A model generated the notes under the pieces. The model saw nothing but the letters and a program-made list of their open reading frames with translations. It was not told the origin of the DNA and did not search any database. 64,000 bases of DNA from Peromyscus leucopus. Taxonomy: Eukaryota; Chordata; Mammalia; Rodentia; Cricetidae. Location: assembly GCF_004664715.2 (NCBI RefSeq), contig NC_051072.1, positions 44,189,642 to 44,253,641 of the forward strand, in the 5' to 3' direction. A program made the position numbers and the translations under genes. Below are positions 13,268 to 25,862 of this stretch, one piece after another; position 1 is the first letter of the stretch, and every line of letters starts with the position of its first letter.

Positions 13268-13622
13268 TGTGGTTGTTTGAATGAGAATGGTCACCATAGG
13301 CTCATACATTGGAATGCTTATTTCCCAGTTGGTGGAATTGTTTGGAGAGGATTAGGAGGTGTAGCCTTTGTTGGAGGAGGTGTGTCACTGGGTCTCTCTC
13401 TCTTTCTCTCTGCAAATCCTTGCAGTTCTCTCAGTTTCTTTTAACTCAGATAAGGTTGTAAGCTCTCAGCTACTCTCCAACATGATGTCAGCCTGCCTTC
13501 TGGCCTGTTCCCCACCATGACGGTCATGGACTCTAATCCTCTGTAACTGTGAGCCCCAAATTCAACATTTTATGTTATAAGTTGCCTTGGTCATGGTGCT
13601 TGTTACAGCAATTGAAAAGTAA
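13268..13622 (+). mobile_element. MaLR (ORR1/MT-like) solo LTR
   Basis: About 355 bp. It begins 'tgtggttgtttgaatgagaa', continues 'ggaggaggtgtgtcactggg', and ends 'aactgtgagccccaaattc' to 'gttgccttggtcatgg'. This is the full order of a rodent MaLR LTR with no internal region beside it. Confidence 0.75.
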
Positions 13623-13662
13623 CATTCAGTCTCACTCAATCCTCACTTTAATATTTAAATTA

Positions 13663-13676
13663 CCCCCCCCCTCTCT

Positions 13677-13728
<52 letters not shown>

Positions 13729-13740
13729 GTATGTGTGTGC
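13663..13740. repeat. Composite microsatellite (C)n(TC)n(TG)n
   Basis: A short C and CT run is followed by about 18 TG dinucleotides and then TG/TA-interrupted repeats. Confidence 0.95.
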
Positions 13741-13912
13741 AGTTGCATGCATCTAGGTGGGTACAAATCACTTATATCTCACATGTGGAGGGCAGAGGAC
13801 AGCTTGCAGGAGTCTGCTCTCTTTCCACCATGTGAGTCCTGGAGAGCTAACTCTAGTGGTCAGGTAGAGTGGCAAGCGCCTTTACCTGGTGAGCATCTTT
13901 GCTAGCTACCTC
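13741..13912 (-). mobile_element. B3 SINE
   Basis: 'tggagggcagaggacagctt' with 'gcaggagtctgctctctttc' is the reverse complement of the B3 core. The TG microsatellite at 13680 corresponds to its CA-rich tail. Confidence 0.8.
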
Positions 13913-14024
13913 AGTCTTCATTTTGATACAATTTTCTCATAGTTTTTCCTTATGTAGTTTCTAGATGGTTTTGATGATGTTGCTTGTTTTTATTTCTAGT
14001 AGTTTCAATATTGATTTATTCATT

Positions 14025-14097
14025 TGTAGTACTGGGTAGAAACCCAGGGCCTTATTCGTGTTAGGTAAAGACTCTACCACTGAGCTACATTCTCATT
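14025..14097 (-). mobile_element. ID SINE
   Basis: 'gtagaaacccagggccttat' and 'ctctaccactgagctacat' are the reverse complement of the tRNA-Ala-derived ID element (BC1 family). Confidence 0.8.
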
Positions 14098-14989
14098 TAC
14101 TTTCATGAAGGAAAAGAAATGAGACTAATAACCTAGATATTCTAAACCTGAACCTAGCTGTTAAGTTTGATACTATAATCTTATATGCAAGCTTTTCAAA
14201 CTAAAATTATTTCTGCATTATATACCCTGAATTTAAAATATACAAATATCTATTTGTAACACAATTTTCCCTAAACATAATAAAAAGTTTAAGAAACAAA
14301 CTTATGCTTTGTGATGTTTAAGTCTCTTGAATAAAATACATCTCTATTCTGTACTTTAAGAACTTAAAGTTTAAGAACATAAAGTCTCTTAAGAACAAAA
14401 TACACCTCTACTCTGTACTTTAAAAGTGAATCCCTACTTCTGAAGACATAGTACATGCCTGAAGTCATGCACACACACACATGTATATTGGATAGATTTC
14501 TAAGAAAAACAATAGTTGGCACGTGTCTGTTTTTTAGTTGTAATCTGGGACACAGTTGTAGCACTGATAATTAACGGATCAACTCTACCTTGTCATCACT
14601 TACCCTGCATCTCTCTCCCTGGGGACAAGATCTGTAGTTTCAGAACGTTCTCAGCTATCTGGTTCTGCTGGAGAGTAAGGTTAGACTGGAAGTGAGACAA
14701 TGTCAACAGTGGCCAAGGCTTCCAGGGAAGCCCGCTCGGCCACTTCACTCCTATGGCTCCATCTGTCGTACCAGCACCAGATTACCAGGCAGCAGCTCTT
14801 CACATGACTGTGTCACTTGCATAGCGCTAGCCCACTGCTGAGATTTAATCTCATTTTTTAAAAAATGCTTTTAGAATAGCTGCCCTTTTTCATAAAATTG
14901 ATTTGAAGATTGATGCAGTTATTTTTATATGAAACTACATTGCAGCCCACAATTCATAGATGTAATAATAGCTATACTCAACTGGTTTG

Positions 14990-15195
14990 TCTATTTGGTA
15001 ATAGAAATAGCTCTTAGATGGTTTATGTATCTTCTAATTCTCAAAGCCTTGCAAGTTTGGTATAGTTACAACTTATTATTTAGACACTGATGGAAGTTGG
15101 ATGAGGGGAGGTGGCCTGACAATGTCAAAGAGAAGTGGAGTCAGAGTCAGGATTCAATTCAAGGCAATTTCATTCCCACTTTTTTCACCACAATC
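14990..15195 (-). mobile_element. MIR (ancient SINE)
   Basis: 'tctcaaagccttgcaag', 'tagacactgatggaagtt', 'agtggagtcagagtcaggat' and 'tcaattcaaggcaatttc' follow the MIR consensus read in reverse. Diverged, as expected for a pre-rodent element. Confidence 0.6.
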
Positions 15196-15744
15196 CTAGC
15201 TCCAAATACATGCTCTAATTTTCCTATCTACACAACCAAGACAACAATACTATTAAAGATTTAAGCAAAGAACTGAGAAAAGAAAAGTGAATAAGGACTT
15301 ATCAAACTTACTGAGAACACCCCCAAATACACCACACAGTTTATACTTGGACTTTAGGACAGATCACAGAAGACCTGACAGTCCTTTTATGTCAGAGTGT
15401 TACTGCACACTGAGTGCACAAAGGAGACCAAGAAGATGGTTAAGAAACTAGAAAGATGTGACTTTCTACTCCAGGAGCTTAGGCATGTCACCAGTAGTTC
15501 TGTTCTAATCTTCTGTGACAATAACTGACAAATAACAAATAAGAAAGACAAAGGAAATTCTTCTTAGAAATGTAGGTAAATCTTTTCCATAGTCCCTAGT
15601 ATTTTTTATTTAAAAAATATTTTAAAGACTTTGTGTAAAATTTGGATCATTTGTTGCAAAGAGAAGTTTCTTTGATGAGGGGTGAAGACTACCCTTATCT
15701 GTGGCATAGGATAAATATTTAGAGTACAGTTATAGATTATGTTG

Positions 15745-16323
15745 GTTTAGTAAAGTGGTGGTTATAGGTTCTCCACTAAGATCCATGACTTCACTAGCCC
15801 TAGGTAGCTGGCTAGGTTTCCAGTACCAGGCACAACTTTCCTCTTGTTGAGCAGATCAAACAATTAAAGAGCTGCTGGTTACCACCAAAGTGTGGATACC
15901 ACTACTGAAGAACATTATAGAAAACCACAGCCAATCGAAATGCAGAGTTTTGGTGCCTGTTCTCAGTAGATACATCTACAAAACAATTCCCATACCTAAG
16001 TAAGGCTCAGGGAACACTGCTGAAGATTATAAGAGTCAGAAGATCAGAAAGTTTGCTGTGAGACAGTGTCTCCTAGTAATGTCAGAAGCTCCACCCATAG
16101 TCCTACCAATATGACTGCCTAACCATGAGCTAAACAAGGACAACAACAATAGACGTGTCAAAGCAGATGGGGGAAATTCCATGAGACCTCAACCATACAC
16201 AAAGAACTAAAGGCAAATAAGGAACACTGAGTGTGGGAGGAATAGTGTTATCCAGGAAATACCACATCAATTGGTTATCCAATATCAATGGTGAACCCTG
16301 GAAACATATATATACATACATAC

Positions 16324-16383
<60 letters not shown>

Positions 16384-16578
16384 AAGAATATACAGACCAA
16401 ACAGGTTATATTTAGGAAAATGTATCATATACATATATAAATGTAATAACAATTAATAAAAATGAAGACCATGAATTTGAATAAGAGCAAGAAAAGATAT
16501 ATAGGAGGTTTAGAGGAAAGAAAGGGAGAATTATGAAATATTGTAATCTCAAAAATAAAAGAAATAATTTAAAAATTT
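15745..16578 (+). mobile_element. Rodent L1 3' UTR (Lx-like)
   Basis: 'ggttaccaccaaagtgtgg', 'gagctaaacaaggacaac', 'attggttatccaatatcaat', 'aggttatatttaggaaaa' and the terminal 'aataaaagaaataattt' are the order of rodent L1 3' UTRs, with the polyadenylation signal and A-rich end near 16575. A TA/TG microsatellite at 16305-16380 has expanded inside it. A 5'-truncated insertion, plus strand, antisense to Adamts6. Confidence 0.75.
16305..16380. repeat. (TA)n(TG)n microsatellite
   Basis: An alternating TA/CA part followed by about 20 TG dinucleotides, inside the L1 3' UTR. Confidence 0.95.
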
Positions 16579-17179
16579 AGTTTCTGACCATAATATAGTA
16601 CAGTCAAAATTTTCGCTTTATAAAGATTAAGTTTTCCAGTATGGTATTGATAACACTAACTTAATTCATGCTACTTAAATAGTATAATATATATAAGAAT
16701 CTCTACCTTCTTAGAGCATTCCACACAATAGTTGAAGAGAGAGAGGAATAAAAAAAACTGCTCATGAAAACAAATTTATCGTTTAGTAGTCAATATAGTT
16801 AGGTGCCAGTGCAGAGGATATTCCACACAGGTATCAACTAAAAGGCAATTTTCGAGCAACTCCTAAGCAAACTTTTTTTCTGTAGGATTAAACACAGAAC
16901 AAATATCTTTACTTTTGACAATGGCCTGCTAGATAATCACATCTTTGCATACCTTTAAACTCAATAAAAATGGTCAGAGATCACTGACTTATCTTTCACT
17001 CACAAATAGAACTGCTTCCTGAGTAATGAGCCCTTGGCTTTATGCTTTGCATATAATTATGCTAGTCAAACCCAACTTCCAGTAAGCTATGCTTATTAGA
17101 TTAGCTAATGATGTCAAATACTCAGGTGCTGAATGAGGAGAACAAACTGTTTCCAGTTCTTTTATGTCTTCTAAAAAGA

Positions 17180-17377
17180 TTTTTAGATTTTATTTTAGGT
17201 ATATAAATATTTTGTCCACATGTATGCTGATGCCTGTGGAGTTAAGAAGAAAGCCTCAGACTTCCTAGAACTAGAGTTATAGATGGTTATGAGCCAACAT
17301 GTAGGTGCTGGGAACTGAACATGGTGCTCTGCAACAGCAGTGACTGCTCTTAACCACTGAGTCATCTCTCAGCCTCC
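17180..17377 (-). mobile_element. B2 SINE
   Basis: Plus strand 'actagagttatagatggtta', 'gtaggtgctgggaactgaac' and 'ttaaccactgagtcatctct' are the reverse complement of B2. Confidence 0.85.
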
Positions 17378-17644
17378 TTCCAAATTTTAAATAAATGTTC
17401 CTGGTCTTTCAGTAGCTTCAAGACGAAAAGTCTATTAGTTTCTCCTACAGACACAAACATTGGCATTATCTAGTACACATTATGTGCATGTGAATAAAGG
17501 GTCTTTGTCTAACAACTTTGGGAGACTCTACTGTGACCTTTGGTCATGTAAGCAACAAATTGCTTATCTCATACATCCTAATGAAATTATCAGCCTCACT
17601 GCACAGAATCTAAAAGGGCTCATTAGTTTCTGTTAAGAGCAACA

Positions 17645-17838
17645 GGCCAGGGCCCGAGAGATGGCTTAATAACTAAGTGTACTTGTTCTTTGAGAGGACC
17701 CAATTTCAGTGGCTCAAAACCATCTGTAACTCCAGTTCTGATCCTTACTTCTGGCCTCCTAGGGAACCAGACATGCATTGGTGCACATACACACATGCAG
17801 GCCAAACACTCATACACATAAAATGAATAATTCTAAAA
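17645..17838 (+). mobile_element. B2 SINE
   Basis: 'cccgagagatggcttaataa', 'ccatctgtaactccagttct' and a CA-rich tail with 'catacacataaaatgaat'. Opposite in orientation to the B2 at 17180-17377, 270 bp away. Confidence 0.85.
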
Positions 17839-18639
17839 AAAGTATTTTTAAAGACTGACAGGTCAATTTTATAACTGGATACCCATTTGTGATATATTTT
17901 TATGTCTGTATTGAGTCTTGTCTTAATAAGTTCTCTAGTCTATCTTTACCAATATTTCTTTGAACTGGGATAAGAGAGTTAATGGGAACACTGCCCCCTT
18001 TAACCAGTGAGCCCTTTTCTTCCTGCCCTTGATACGTCTGTGGTTGGAATTATATGACACTAAGGAGAAACTGTAGATATCTGTTTGTGTTTGCTATTGG
18101 TAAGACTACTTGATGTATGTTGGTTCTAGGCTTTAATTTCCCTATAACTTAAAAAAAGATTTATGACTTGTAGATTGGATTGAGTTTTTTCAATCCAATT
18201 CACCATTGCATGGCTGTACGCATGGAATACCAAGCTTCGAAGCAGTGAAGTGTTCCAGTATAGATGCAGCTCCTTTGGGCATGTCTACAGATGCTGTAGA
18301 TCTTTTGCCTCTGTGCTAAGTTATTTCACTGAGACTCTTAGACTAGAAACTGTGAGCCACCTTTAGTAAGTAGAAGGACCCTGTGGTACATATTTAATTC
18401 ACTGATTCTATCCCAGTTTTATATTGTTTCCATGTTCCTCTGATTTTCTTTCTCCTTTTCCCAAGAAATCGGTTTCCTTAAGGGTTTTTCATATATGCTT
18501 ACTTTGGAGTAAACCATAGCCTATCACTTCCTCTTCCCTGTGCCCCCATCCTCGTCCATACTAAAGCTTTAACTCCCTATATATCCACCTTTATTTTATC
18601 ATATGTGTTTACTATACCTTCACTTCTTAACACCTCTCA

Positions 18640-19238
18640 CCTTCCTCTCAAGTCCCTTTCTAGCTTTTTGAGCTCTGTACAGGTACTACAAGTTAAACAC
18701 ACAAATGTAAATACCCAAGTGTAAGATCTACATATGGAAAAGAACACAACCTTTCTGGGCCAGGTCACCTCACTTAGTATGTTATATTCCAGTTCCATCC
18801 ATTTTCTTGCAAGTTTCATAATTTCAGTTTTTTTTTATAGCTGGATAAAATTCTATTATATATATATATATATATATCATATTTCCATTTTTCATTCATC
18901 AGTTAAAGGACATCTAAACTGATTCTATGCCTTAGCTATTATGAATAATGCAACAGTAAACATGGATGCTCAAGTTTCTTGATAGAAGGATATGGAGCTC
19001 TTTGGGGATATGCCTAAGAATGGTATAGATGGATCATATGGCACTTCTATTTTTTGCTTTTAAGAAGCTTCCACATCAACTTCCACAGAGGCTGCATCAA
19101 TTTACACTATGACTACCAGTAGATAAACATTCACATTTTTCCACATCCAGCATTTGTTGTTATTTGTTTTCTAACTGAGTTGTGATGGAATCTCAAAGTC
19201 CTAATGTCCATTTGCTTGATATTGTCTGCTTCTCTCTG

Positions 19239-19269
<31 letters not shown>

Positions 19270-19273
19270 GTGC

Positions 19274-19314
<41 letters not shown>

Positions 19315-20045
19315 GCATCTTGGAGGCAACAAATACACTGTTCCTGATTTTTGAACCAATCTACTACTGTGTCTTCTGATTGAGGAATTGAGATCATTGA
19401 TATTCAGTTATTAAAATTGTGCATTGATTCCTGCTATTCTGTTGATTTTGTAGTGTTTTTCCTCCTTCCTCTCTTATTTAGTATTATTCTAGCATGGTTT
19501 ATTAATTCCTGTGGCCTCATGAATGGATTTGCTTTTCTCTTTAATTTGAAGGATTCTTTTAAGTTTTTACTGTAGAGTTAGAGATTCTTCTCCTTTTTCT
19601 GTGTCTTTAATTCATAAATATGATCTTTTCAATGTGTTGTGAATACCTTGTTTTCATGTTCAGATATTCTTCATATTCAGTCCACTCCTGCTCCATTCTA
19701 TTACTAAGATTTCCACAGACTTTTAAACTTTGACTTGCTATGTGTTTTTTTTTTTAATTTCAGCATTTTGGATTGTGTTTTCATCAGAGTTTATCTTTGC
19801 TTTTTATTTACCTTTCATACCATCTATCACCTTCCTTATTATATTCTGCCATTTGTTCATGCCTTTGAACATACTTAGAATCATTCATTTGAGTTCTCTG
19901 AGATTTCCTTTAACTCACTCTCATCAGATGCCATTGCTACAGGGCTAATAATTTTTGGAAGAGTTATACTGTCTTGTTTTCTGTTTCTTATGTACTGCAT
20001 TGTAACTTACACATCTGGTGTTATTTCTTTGCTTTGTTAGGTTAT
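18640..20045 (-). mobile_element. L1 copy, antisense to the window
   Basis: On the plus strand 'gttccatccattttcttgc' (about 18793), 'attatgaataatgcaacag' (18938), 'gaatggtatagatggatcat' (19019) and 'tggaggcaacaaatac' (19321) run in the order 3' end of ORF2 towards its endonuclease part, in reverse complement. 19440-20040 may be ORF1/5' material. The middle of ORF2 is missing; a microsatellite at 19230-19312 sits at the deletion point. Confidence 0.6.
19230..19312. repeat. (TCTG)n(TC)n(TG)n microsatellite
   Basis: 'tctgtctctgtctctg' changes to TC and then about 17 TG dinucleotides. It yields long low-complexity frames on both strands that are not genes. Confidence 0.95.
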
Positions 20046-20454
20046 TTTTAATCAATTGTGTTCTTCCAGTTGAAGTATTTGCAATGTCCAGTGTGACTTG
20101 GATATGACAGCATTGAGTTCATAGTTCAGAAAATAATTCCTCAGGCCAGGAGCTCTGGATGTCTGGTATCAGGTTTATATTATTCCCAAGTAGGATATTA
20201 ACTATGAATACAATCAGAGTTGCTTGATATTAACACTATTCAACTGTTGTAGCAATTTATAACAGTGACCCTTTACATTTCCATAACTGTTGGAGAATAA
20301 ATAACCAAGGGTAGTATGGGGCAGAATGGAGCATACTCAGATTTTAATTCTCTGTTTTTTCTAACTTATTCAGTTTTTTAATCATGATTTTCATGTAATG
20401 CTAGAATAACTAATCAAAAATTTATAACCAACAATTACTAGTAGCATTTTTAAA

Positions 20455-20806
20455 ACTATTGTTTTATGTGCATATGTATGTATGTGTGGAGAATTATGTG
20501 TTCATGTATATGTGTACACATGGTGTTCAGGTGCATGTACATATGTGTATGCAAGCATGTAGAGGCCAACTGATATCTTCTCTAATTGCTTTTCACTTTA
20601 TTATTTGAGATGAAGTCTCTAGCTGAACCTGGAGCTCATTCATTCAACTAGGCTGAGTGGCCATTGAGTTCCAGGACCCTCCTGACTCCATTAACCCAAC
20701 TCCAAATGCTGGGGTTACAGACTAACTAGCTTTTTGCATGGGTTCTGGGGATTCAAATTCAGATATTCATGCTCACATAGCAAGCACTTTACCAACTGAG
20801 CCTCCC

Positions 20807-20852
<46 letters not shown>
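20455..20852 (-). mobile_element. Composite rodent SINE (B4-like) with (CA)n
   Basis: 'cctggagctcattcattcaa', 'aaatgctggggttacagac', 'gggttctggggattcaaat' and 'gcaagcactttaccaactga' form a B1-derived part fused to an ID-like tRNA head in reverse, the B4 layout. A (CA)n tract at about 20810-20851 follows. The same family recurs at 57848-58395. Confidence 0.6.
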
Positions 20853-20853
<1 letters not shown>

Positions 20854-20904
20854 TTTAATGTAAAATGAGAAATAATCAGAAATGCAAAGTATTAACCAGC
20901 CAGT

Positions 20905-21049
20905 CACAAGAAGGAAATGAGCAAGACTTCCATATTATATAGGAAATTGACAAGCTATTTTGAATAGATTGTGTGCCCTAGAAATAACTCAAGCAGAATT
21001 ATTAAACACACATGAGCCAGCCAGTCCCCTAGGTTTTCCACTTTCTATT
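20905..21049. repeat. Local duplication, copy 1
   Basis: 145 bp that recurs at 21703-21845 in direct orientation. Both copies share 'aggaaattgacaagctat', 'gaatagattgtgtgcccta' and 'aggttttccactttctat'. I count about ten differences, roughly 93% identity. The flanks do not match beyond these limits, and I do not recognise the unit as a known mobile element. Confidence 0.9.
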
Positions 21050-21142
21050 ATAATGTATATTCTTAACGAAAATTTAGAAAAGCACAGAGCATACCTAGTC
21101 ATGAGAAAATCTCTAAATAAATACATACACACACAATGACTT

Positions 21143-21302
21143 TGATGTTAGCTGTGGTGACTCACATTTTGAATCACAGCACTTGAGATGCTAACGCAGA
21201 AGAATTGCCAACAATCCAAAGCCAAGTGTGGATACATAGTTGAGTTTCAGGCCAGCCTGGGCTACGGAGTGAGACCATATCCAAAACAAACACAAAACAA
21301 AA
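21143..21302 (+). mobile_element. B1 SINE, old
   Basis: 'tagctgtggtgactcacat', 'aatcacagcacttgagatgc', 'aggccagcctgggctacgg' and an A-rich tail. It lies between the two copies of the local duplication. Confidence 0.75.
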
Positions 21303-21702
21303 GGACCCTTGTTCTGCTCTTTGACTGCTTGACATTAATTCCGGGTTTTGATTTACAATTTTTTCCAGGATCATTTGAATTTATAATTTGTATTATTCAT
21401 ACTTCAGTCTCAAGAAAGCTTTTGGCTCACAAATGACCAAGTCAAAAATGCTTATAAAATGTTTTCTAGTTGTTAACTATCTATTTAATTCTAACTAACT
21501 GGAAACATTTCACTCACATCTCATTTACAGGGTCATAATATGATGCACATAGGATTGAGTTATATAAGCACATGGTATGAAATGAGGCTGACCTGGTAAA
21601 AGTGTATTCTTTTATCTCTTTTAAGTCAGAGTAGTTCAGACACAACAGAAACCTGGGCAGTATATAAAAAAATTAACATTTAAACTGTTGTGCATTTAGG
21701 TA

Positions 21703-21845
21703 CACAGAAGGGAATGAGCAAGACTTCTACATTATATAGGAAATTGACAAGCTATATTGAATAGATTGTGTGCCCTAGAAATAATTCAAGCAGAATTATT
21801 AAATACACATGGGCCAGTCAGTCCCTAGGTTTTCCACTTTCTATT
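21703..21845. repeat. Local duplication, copy 2
   Basis: 143 bp, direct-orientation partner of 20905-21049, with two one-base deletions and about eight substitutions relative to it. Confidence 0.9.
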
Positions 21846-22283
21846 TAAAGGACACACATGATAGTCTTCTAATAACCCTATAGTAATGCTCATTCTTTGC
21901 TAATAGGAACACAATGAATTCTAATCTTATTTAATCCTACTACAATCAACTCGTCCTTCGTGATTTCTTACTAAATTCTAACCTATAAAATGGAGTCTTT
22001 ATTTCAGGAATCCTTCTGGTACATTTTTAATGTATAGGAGTTTTTGTTTTATCTAATATGATATATAATCCTAAAAATCTCTTTCACAAGACTGCATGGT
22101 AAAAATAATAGCTTTTTAAAACCTGGGTGGAGACATATAATTCAAAGACAGTAAATATTCTTACAACGAAATACTGAAGTAAGTATAAGACTTTCTTATT
22201 TGAAAAACTGAAATGAGTAAATATGGAAGAGTCAAGTCTACTGAGCTACAGAGTCAAGAGGCAAACATAAAAGAATAGGCAGA

Positions 22284-22462
22284 AGCTGGGTGGTGGTGGC
22301 GCACGCCTTTAATCCCAGCACTTGGGAGGCAGAGGCAGGTGAATTTCTCAGTTCGAGGCCAGCCTAGTCTACAAAGTGAGTTCCAGGACAGCCAGGACTG
22401 TTACATAGAGAAAGTAGTCTTGAAAAACAAAACAAAACAAAACAAAAAAAACAAACAACCCA
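22284..22462 (+). mobile_element. B1 SINE, well preserved
   Basis: 'gctgggtggtggtggcgcac', 'aatcccagcacttgggagg', 'cagttcgaggccagcctagt' and an 'aacaaaacaaaac' tail. It keeps intact pol III A and B box positions but sits in an intron; independent activity is unknown. Confidence 0.9.
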
Positions 22463-22469
22463 CCAGGCA

Positions 22470-25335
22470 GAAACATTCAAGGACTCCTGACACGTGTGAC
22501 ACAGAGCATGTGCAAAAGGAAAAGTTGTAGTACGGTATAGGACTACTTCTGCTTAAGCTCACCTACTATACTAGCTAGTGGCACAAATTAATCAATGATG
22601 AGCTAATTTGTTCTACAAAAACACAAGGTTACAAGACGACAGATTATACCAATAATTATCCTCATCATTGTTCTTCTAAATTTATATTGAAAGAATGGAA
22701 TTTTAACTGTCCTAAGCCGACTCACTAGTGAGAAGGGGGAGTATTCTTTTTAATCCAGATAGAGAAGGTGATTGCAATTATGGTTGAGTACATTTAAGCA
22801 CTCAGTAAAATTTAGTACCAGCTACTTCTACTATTACTTGTAAAACTGCTATTTTAATTTTTAATGGTGATATTTAAAAGAGTTCAGAGGTGAAAAGCTG
22901 TGCTTTACACAATGTCTATTGTTTCCTGATTTCTTCTTAACAAAACTCTTTTAAGAATCTGCTTCTCAGGAAAGTTGATCTTAAACCCTGTATTAAAGGT
23001 AAATCAGAAGTAATGTAAGTGAATTATGATATGACTATTGTATTTGCTAGTGACTGATTTAAGGATAAGTATATAGCTTCCTGGTTAAAAAAATGAATGA
23101 ATAAATAATAATAACAAGTAAAATAAAGTTTATTGAGGGAACGAAGTCCATTGGAATAACTCTTGTGCTATCTCTGTCTTCAGAAGGAATCACTATGACA
23201 CTTTGATCTTTTTTTCATCTGTGAATATTGCCAGGGCAAAAGTTCTACAGACACTTTAATGGCCCACTTTTTTTGGTACTCCCACTACAGATACCAAGGG
23301 TCGTGGATTGTATAGTTATAAACATGGTATAGTTTTTGGTTGTTACTTATGGCACATATCCTCTCATATAGTTTAAAGTATTTCCAGATTATATATAATG
23401 CTTAATATAAAGAAAATAATTGTTATAATTTATTGTGCAGGAATAAAAATCACAAGAAAAAGTTTTTTACATATTCAATACAGACTCATTTTTTTTAAAT
23501 TTGTTTTTGATTTGGCTGAATAGGCCCAGTGTGAAGCCCACAGATACAAAAGACCAATTGTATTTTCTAAATGAATCAAGATGTATTTGCTTTGAAAGCT
23601 TTATGTATAACACTTACAATTATCATAATAACTTCTATTGCATAGGAAAAGCTAGTTCTGTATTGACCAACATGGCTGCCACTAGTCACATATGACTGTT
23701 CAAATGGAACTGAAATTTCTGTTCTCCAGTTACCCAGCTACATCTCATATCAAATGCACATTAGTTAACCAGGTTAGTGTCAGTGGCTACCACGCTTGAC
23801 AGTAGATATATAGATCATTTCCATAACTTGAATCAAGTTCTATTAGAAACTTCTGGTCAATATTATATATTCTAGAAATTTTTAATATTTCTATACTAGA
23901 TAAATTAAAGCTAGTCCCCAACACAAGTTATATCCAGACAAGCCTATTAATTTTAATAAATGGAAAATAAATTTTAGTATGGTAAGTGAATTACTTCAAG
24001 TTCTAAATTGGTAAGGTCAATATTAATGAACAAACATGATTAATCATATATGCATCATGATTCAGCTATGTTAACATAGCTATCTCCTTATAATTCATTA
24101 AAAATTGAAATAAAAGGAAAAAAATAGTAATAGAAATGTCAGCATACCAATACTACATTCTATAATTTGAGCTTCTAATACTGTCATGAGTATAGGCAAT
24201 GATGTCTGTCATTTTTTTCATGTTCTATTTCCTAACATACATTACTCATATTTTATAATGCCTATATTATTGTATGTTCACTCTTTCAATTATATAATAA
24301 TGGAAACAATGTTTCACACTCCTAGCTAAGAGTATGATACAACGATAGGTCTTCATTTCTAACCTTGTATAAAATCTCTATTCTTCTGACATTGGTGCCA
24401 TTAATCTAAATCAGTTTGGGGCTTAATAAGTGAGGGCCATTTTCTCTCCTGGGGGTGAGATCAAGGCATATGAGTGTTGAGACAGTCTCACCCTACACAC
24501 CTAGTTCTTTAACAATCATGTGGAAGCGATGTCAGTCTTCCTGACTAGGAAGTTCTGTCCACTTTGTCTCCACTCAGGTTTGGGCAGGCACTCCATCACC
24601 GCCCTCTAGACTTGGCATCACTGTGAATGTGCTCACTTGTTACATCCTAAATTCAAATATACTTCTTTCTGATCTCAACTTCTACCCAATTCACTTTACC
24701 TTTCTTATTATACTAGTCTTGCTTTGTTTTGATTTTGGTTTTCCTTTGATGGCCTTTTAAAAGTCTGTTTCTAACTTCCTCCCCAATAGCCCTCTTTCGA
24801 CTCCACTTTCATCCCTTGTGAACAGCCTCTGTCTCAGCACTTCAGTCATTACATTCTTCTTAACATATTTACTGTTATGCTGTACTCTTGTCTTTCTCCA
24901 TCCTCTTCACATCTAAAGCCACAATCGATAGCTCTTCCTGTGGCTTCTAAAGGTCTCAGAACAGACAGCAGACTATTAGCACACTGGCCTTGTGCTTCAT
25001 TCTGCTTTTACCTAAAATGTTTTTATCATCACCCTTTTCTCTGGCCAACTCTCTTTGCCTTTCAGGTCTCTCAAGCTTTCTATGGAGATGAATCCTTAAA
25101 TTCCTAATTAGCTATGGGCCAATTCTACATACTTTTATAACATATGATTTATGTCAACATATTGTTATTATTTTCTGTTGTGACTTCATGCATTTAAGTG
25201 ATTTCTTGAAAATATACATGAGGTATTCAATTTAAGGGAATGAATAGTGTTAGTAACTTGAAAAGCCTTATAATTGAAAGTACATGTAATTACTCTGAGA
25301 CCTCTTCAGCAGAATAAAATGTGATAAACAGGAAT
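22470..25335. other. Intron, AT-rich, mostly unique
   Basis: No exon of Adamts6 and no recognisable gene. 24860-25110 is C/T-rich with 'ctctttgcctttcaggtc' and resembles an ancient mammalian interspersed repeat (possibly L2) too decayed to assign. Confidence 0.5.
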
Positions 25336-25339
25336 ATTA

Positions 25340-25650
25340 AGAGGAGAGAAAAATAGAGGAACAGATAAGCTCACAGTTTTCAGCATAGTCTTCAGGACAG
25401 GCCTAGCTGAGAAGGAAACAGTCGAAGAAAGATGAAGGGAGAGACAGCTGTAAGTGCATGAAGCAAAGGGAGCAGTCAAGACAAAGGTGCTAGGGAGAGA
25501 GCATTAGCAGCACATGTTCGGAAGGAGATCCATGTAGTTGGGGCAAAGAAAATGAAGAAGAATGCTAACAGATCAGTTCAAAGAAGCAATGGAAGTCAGA
25601 CTGTACAGATCTTGCTAGCTTTTGTAATAATTTCATATTTAAGAAAACAA
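25340..25650 (+). repeat. Ancient mammalian interspersed repeat, unassigned
   Basis: 'ggagagagcattagcagcac', 'acatgttcggaaggaga' and 'gtagttggggcaaagaaaat' follow the wording of a widespread old mammalian repeat (L2-like). Family not certain. Confidence 0.35.
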
Positions 25651-25769
25651 TGGGTTGCAGAGGGTCAAAGCGTAAGGATAATTGGACATATTCTGCCTCC
25701 TACATTGGGAACTGGTTTGGGTATAGGTTTGGTGGAAGCAAACCAACTCATGAGGGTAGTAAAGGAGCT

Positions 25770-25862
25770 GATGGTGAAGTTCAGTGGTGGGGCACTTGCC
25801 TGAGCATGTGTAAGGTCCTGAGTGCAGTGACAAGGTCCTCGAAAAACAAAAATAAAAGCCTA
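25770..25862 (+). mobile_element. ID SINE
   Basis: 'ggtgaagttcagtggtgggg', 'acttgcctgagcatgtgt' and 'aaggtcctgagtgcag', then an A-rich tail, match a diverged ID element. Confidence 0.65.

Noticed and set aside
14025..14097. tRNA-like sequence with a B box
   Set aside because: It is an ID SINE in reverse; the other tRNA-like heads here (B2, B3, B4) are likewise SINEs, and no cloverleaf tRNA gene was seen.
19131..19397. Low-complexity frames rich in Arg-Gln and Thr-His or Cys-Val
   Set aside because: Direct translations of the TCTG/TG microsatellite inside an L1 copy.
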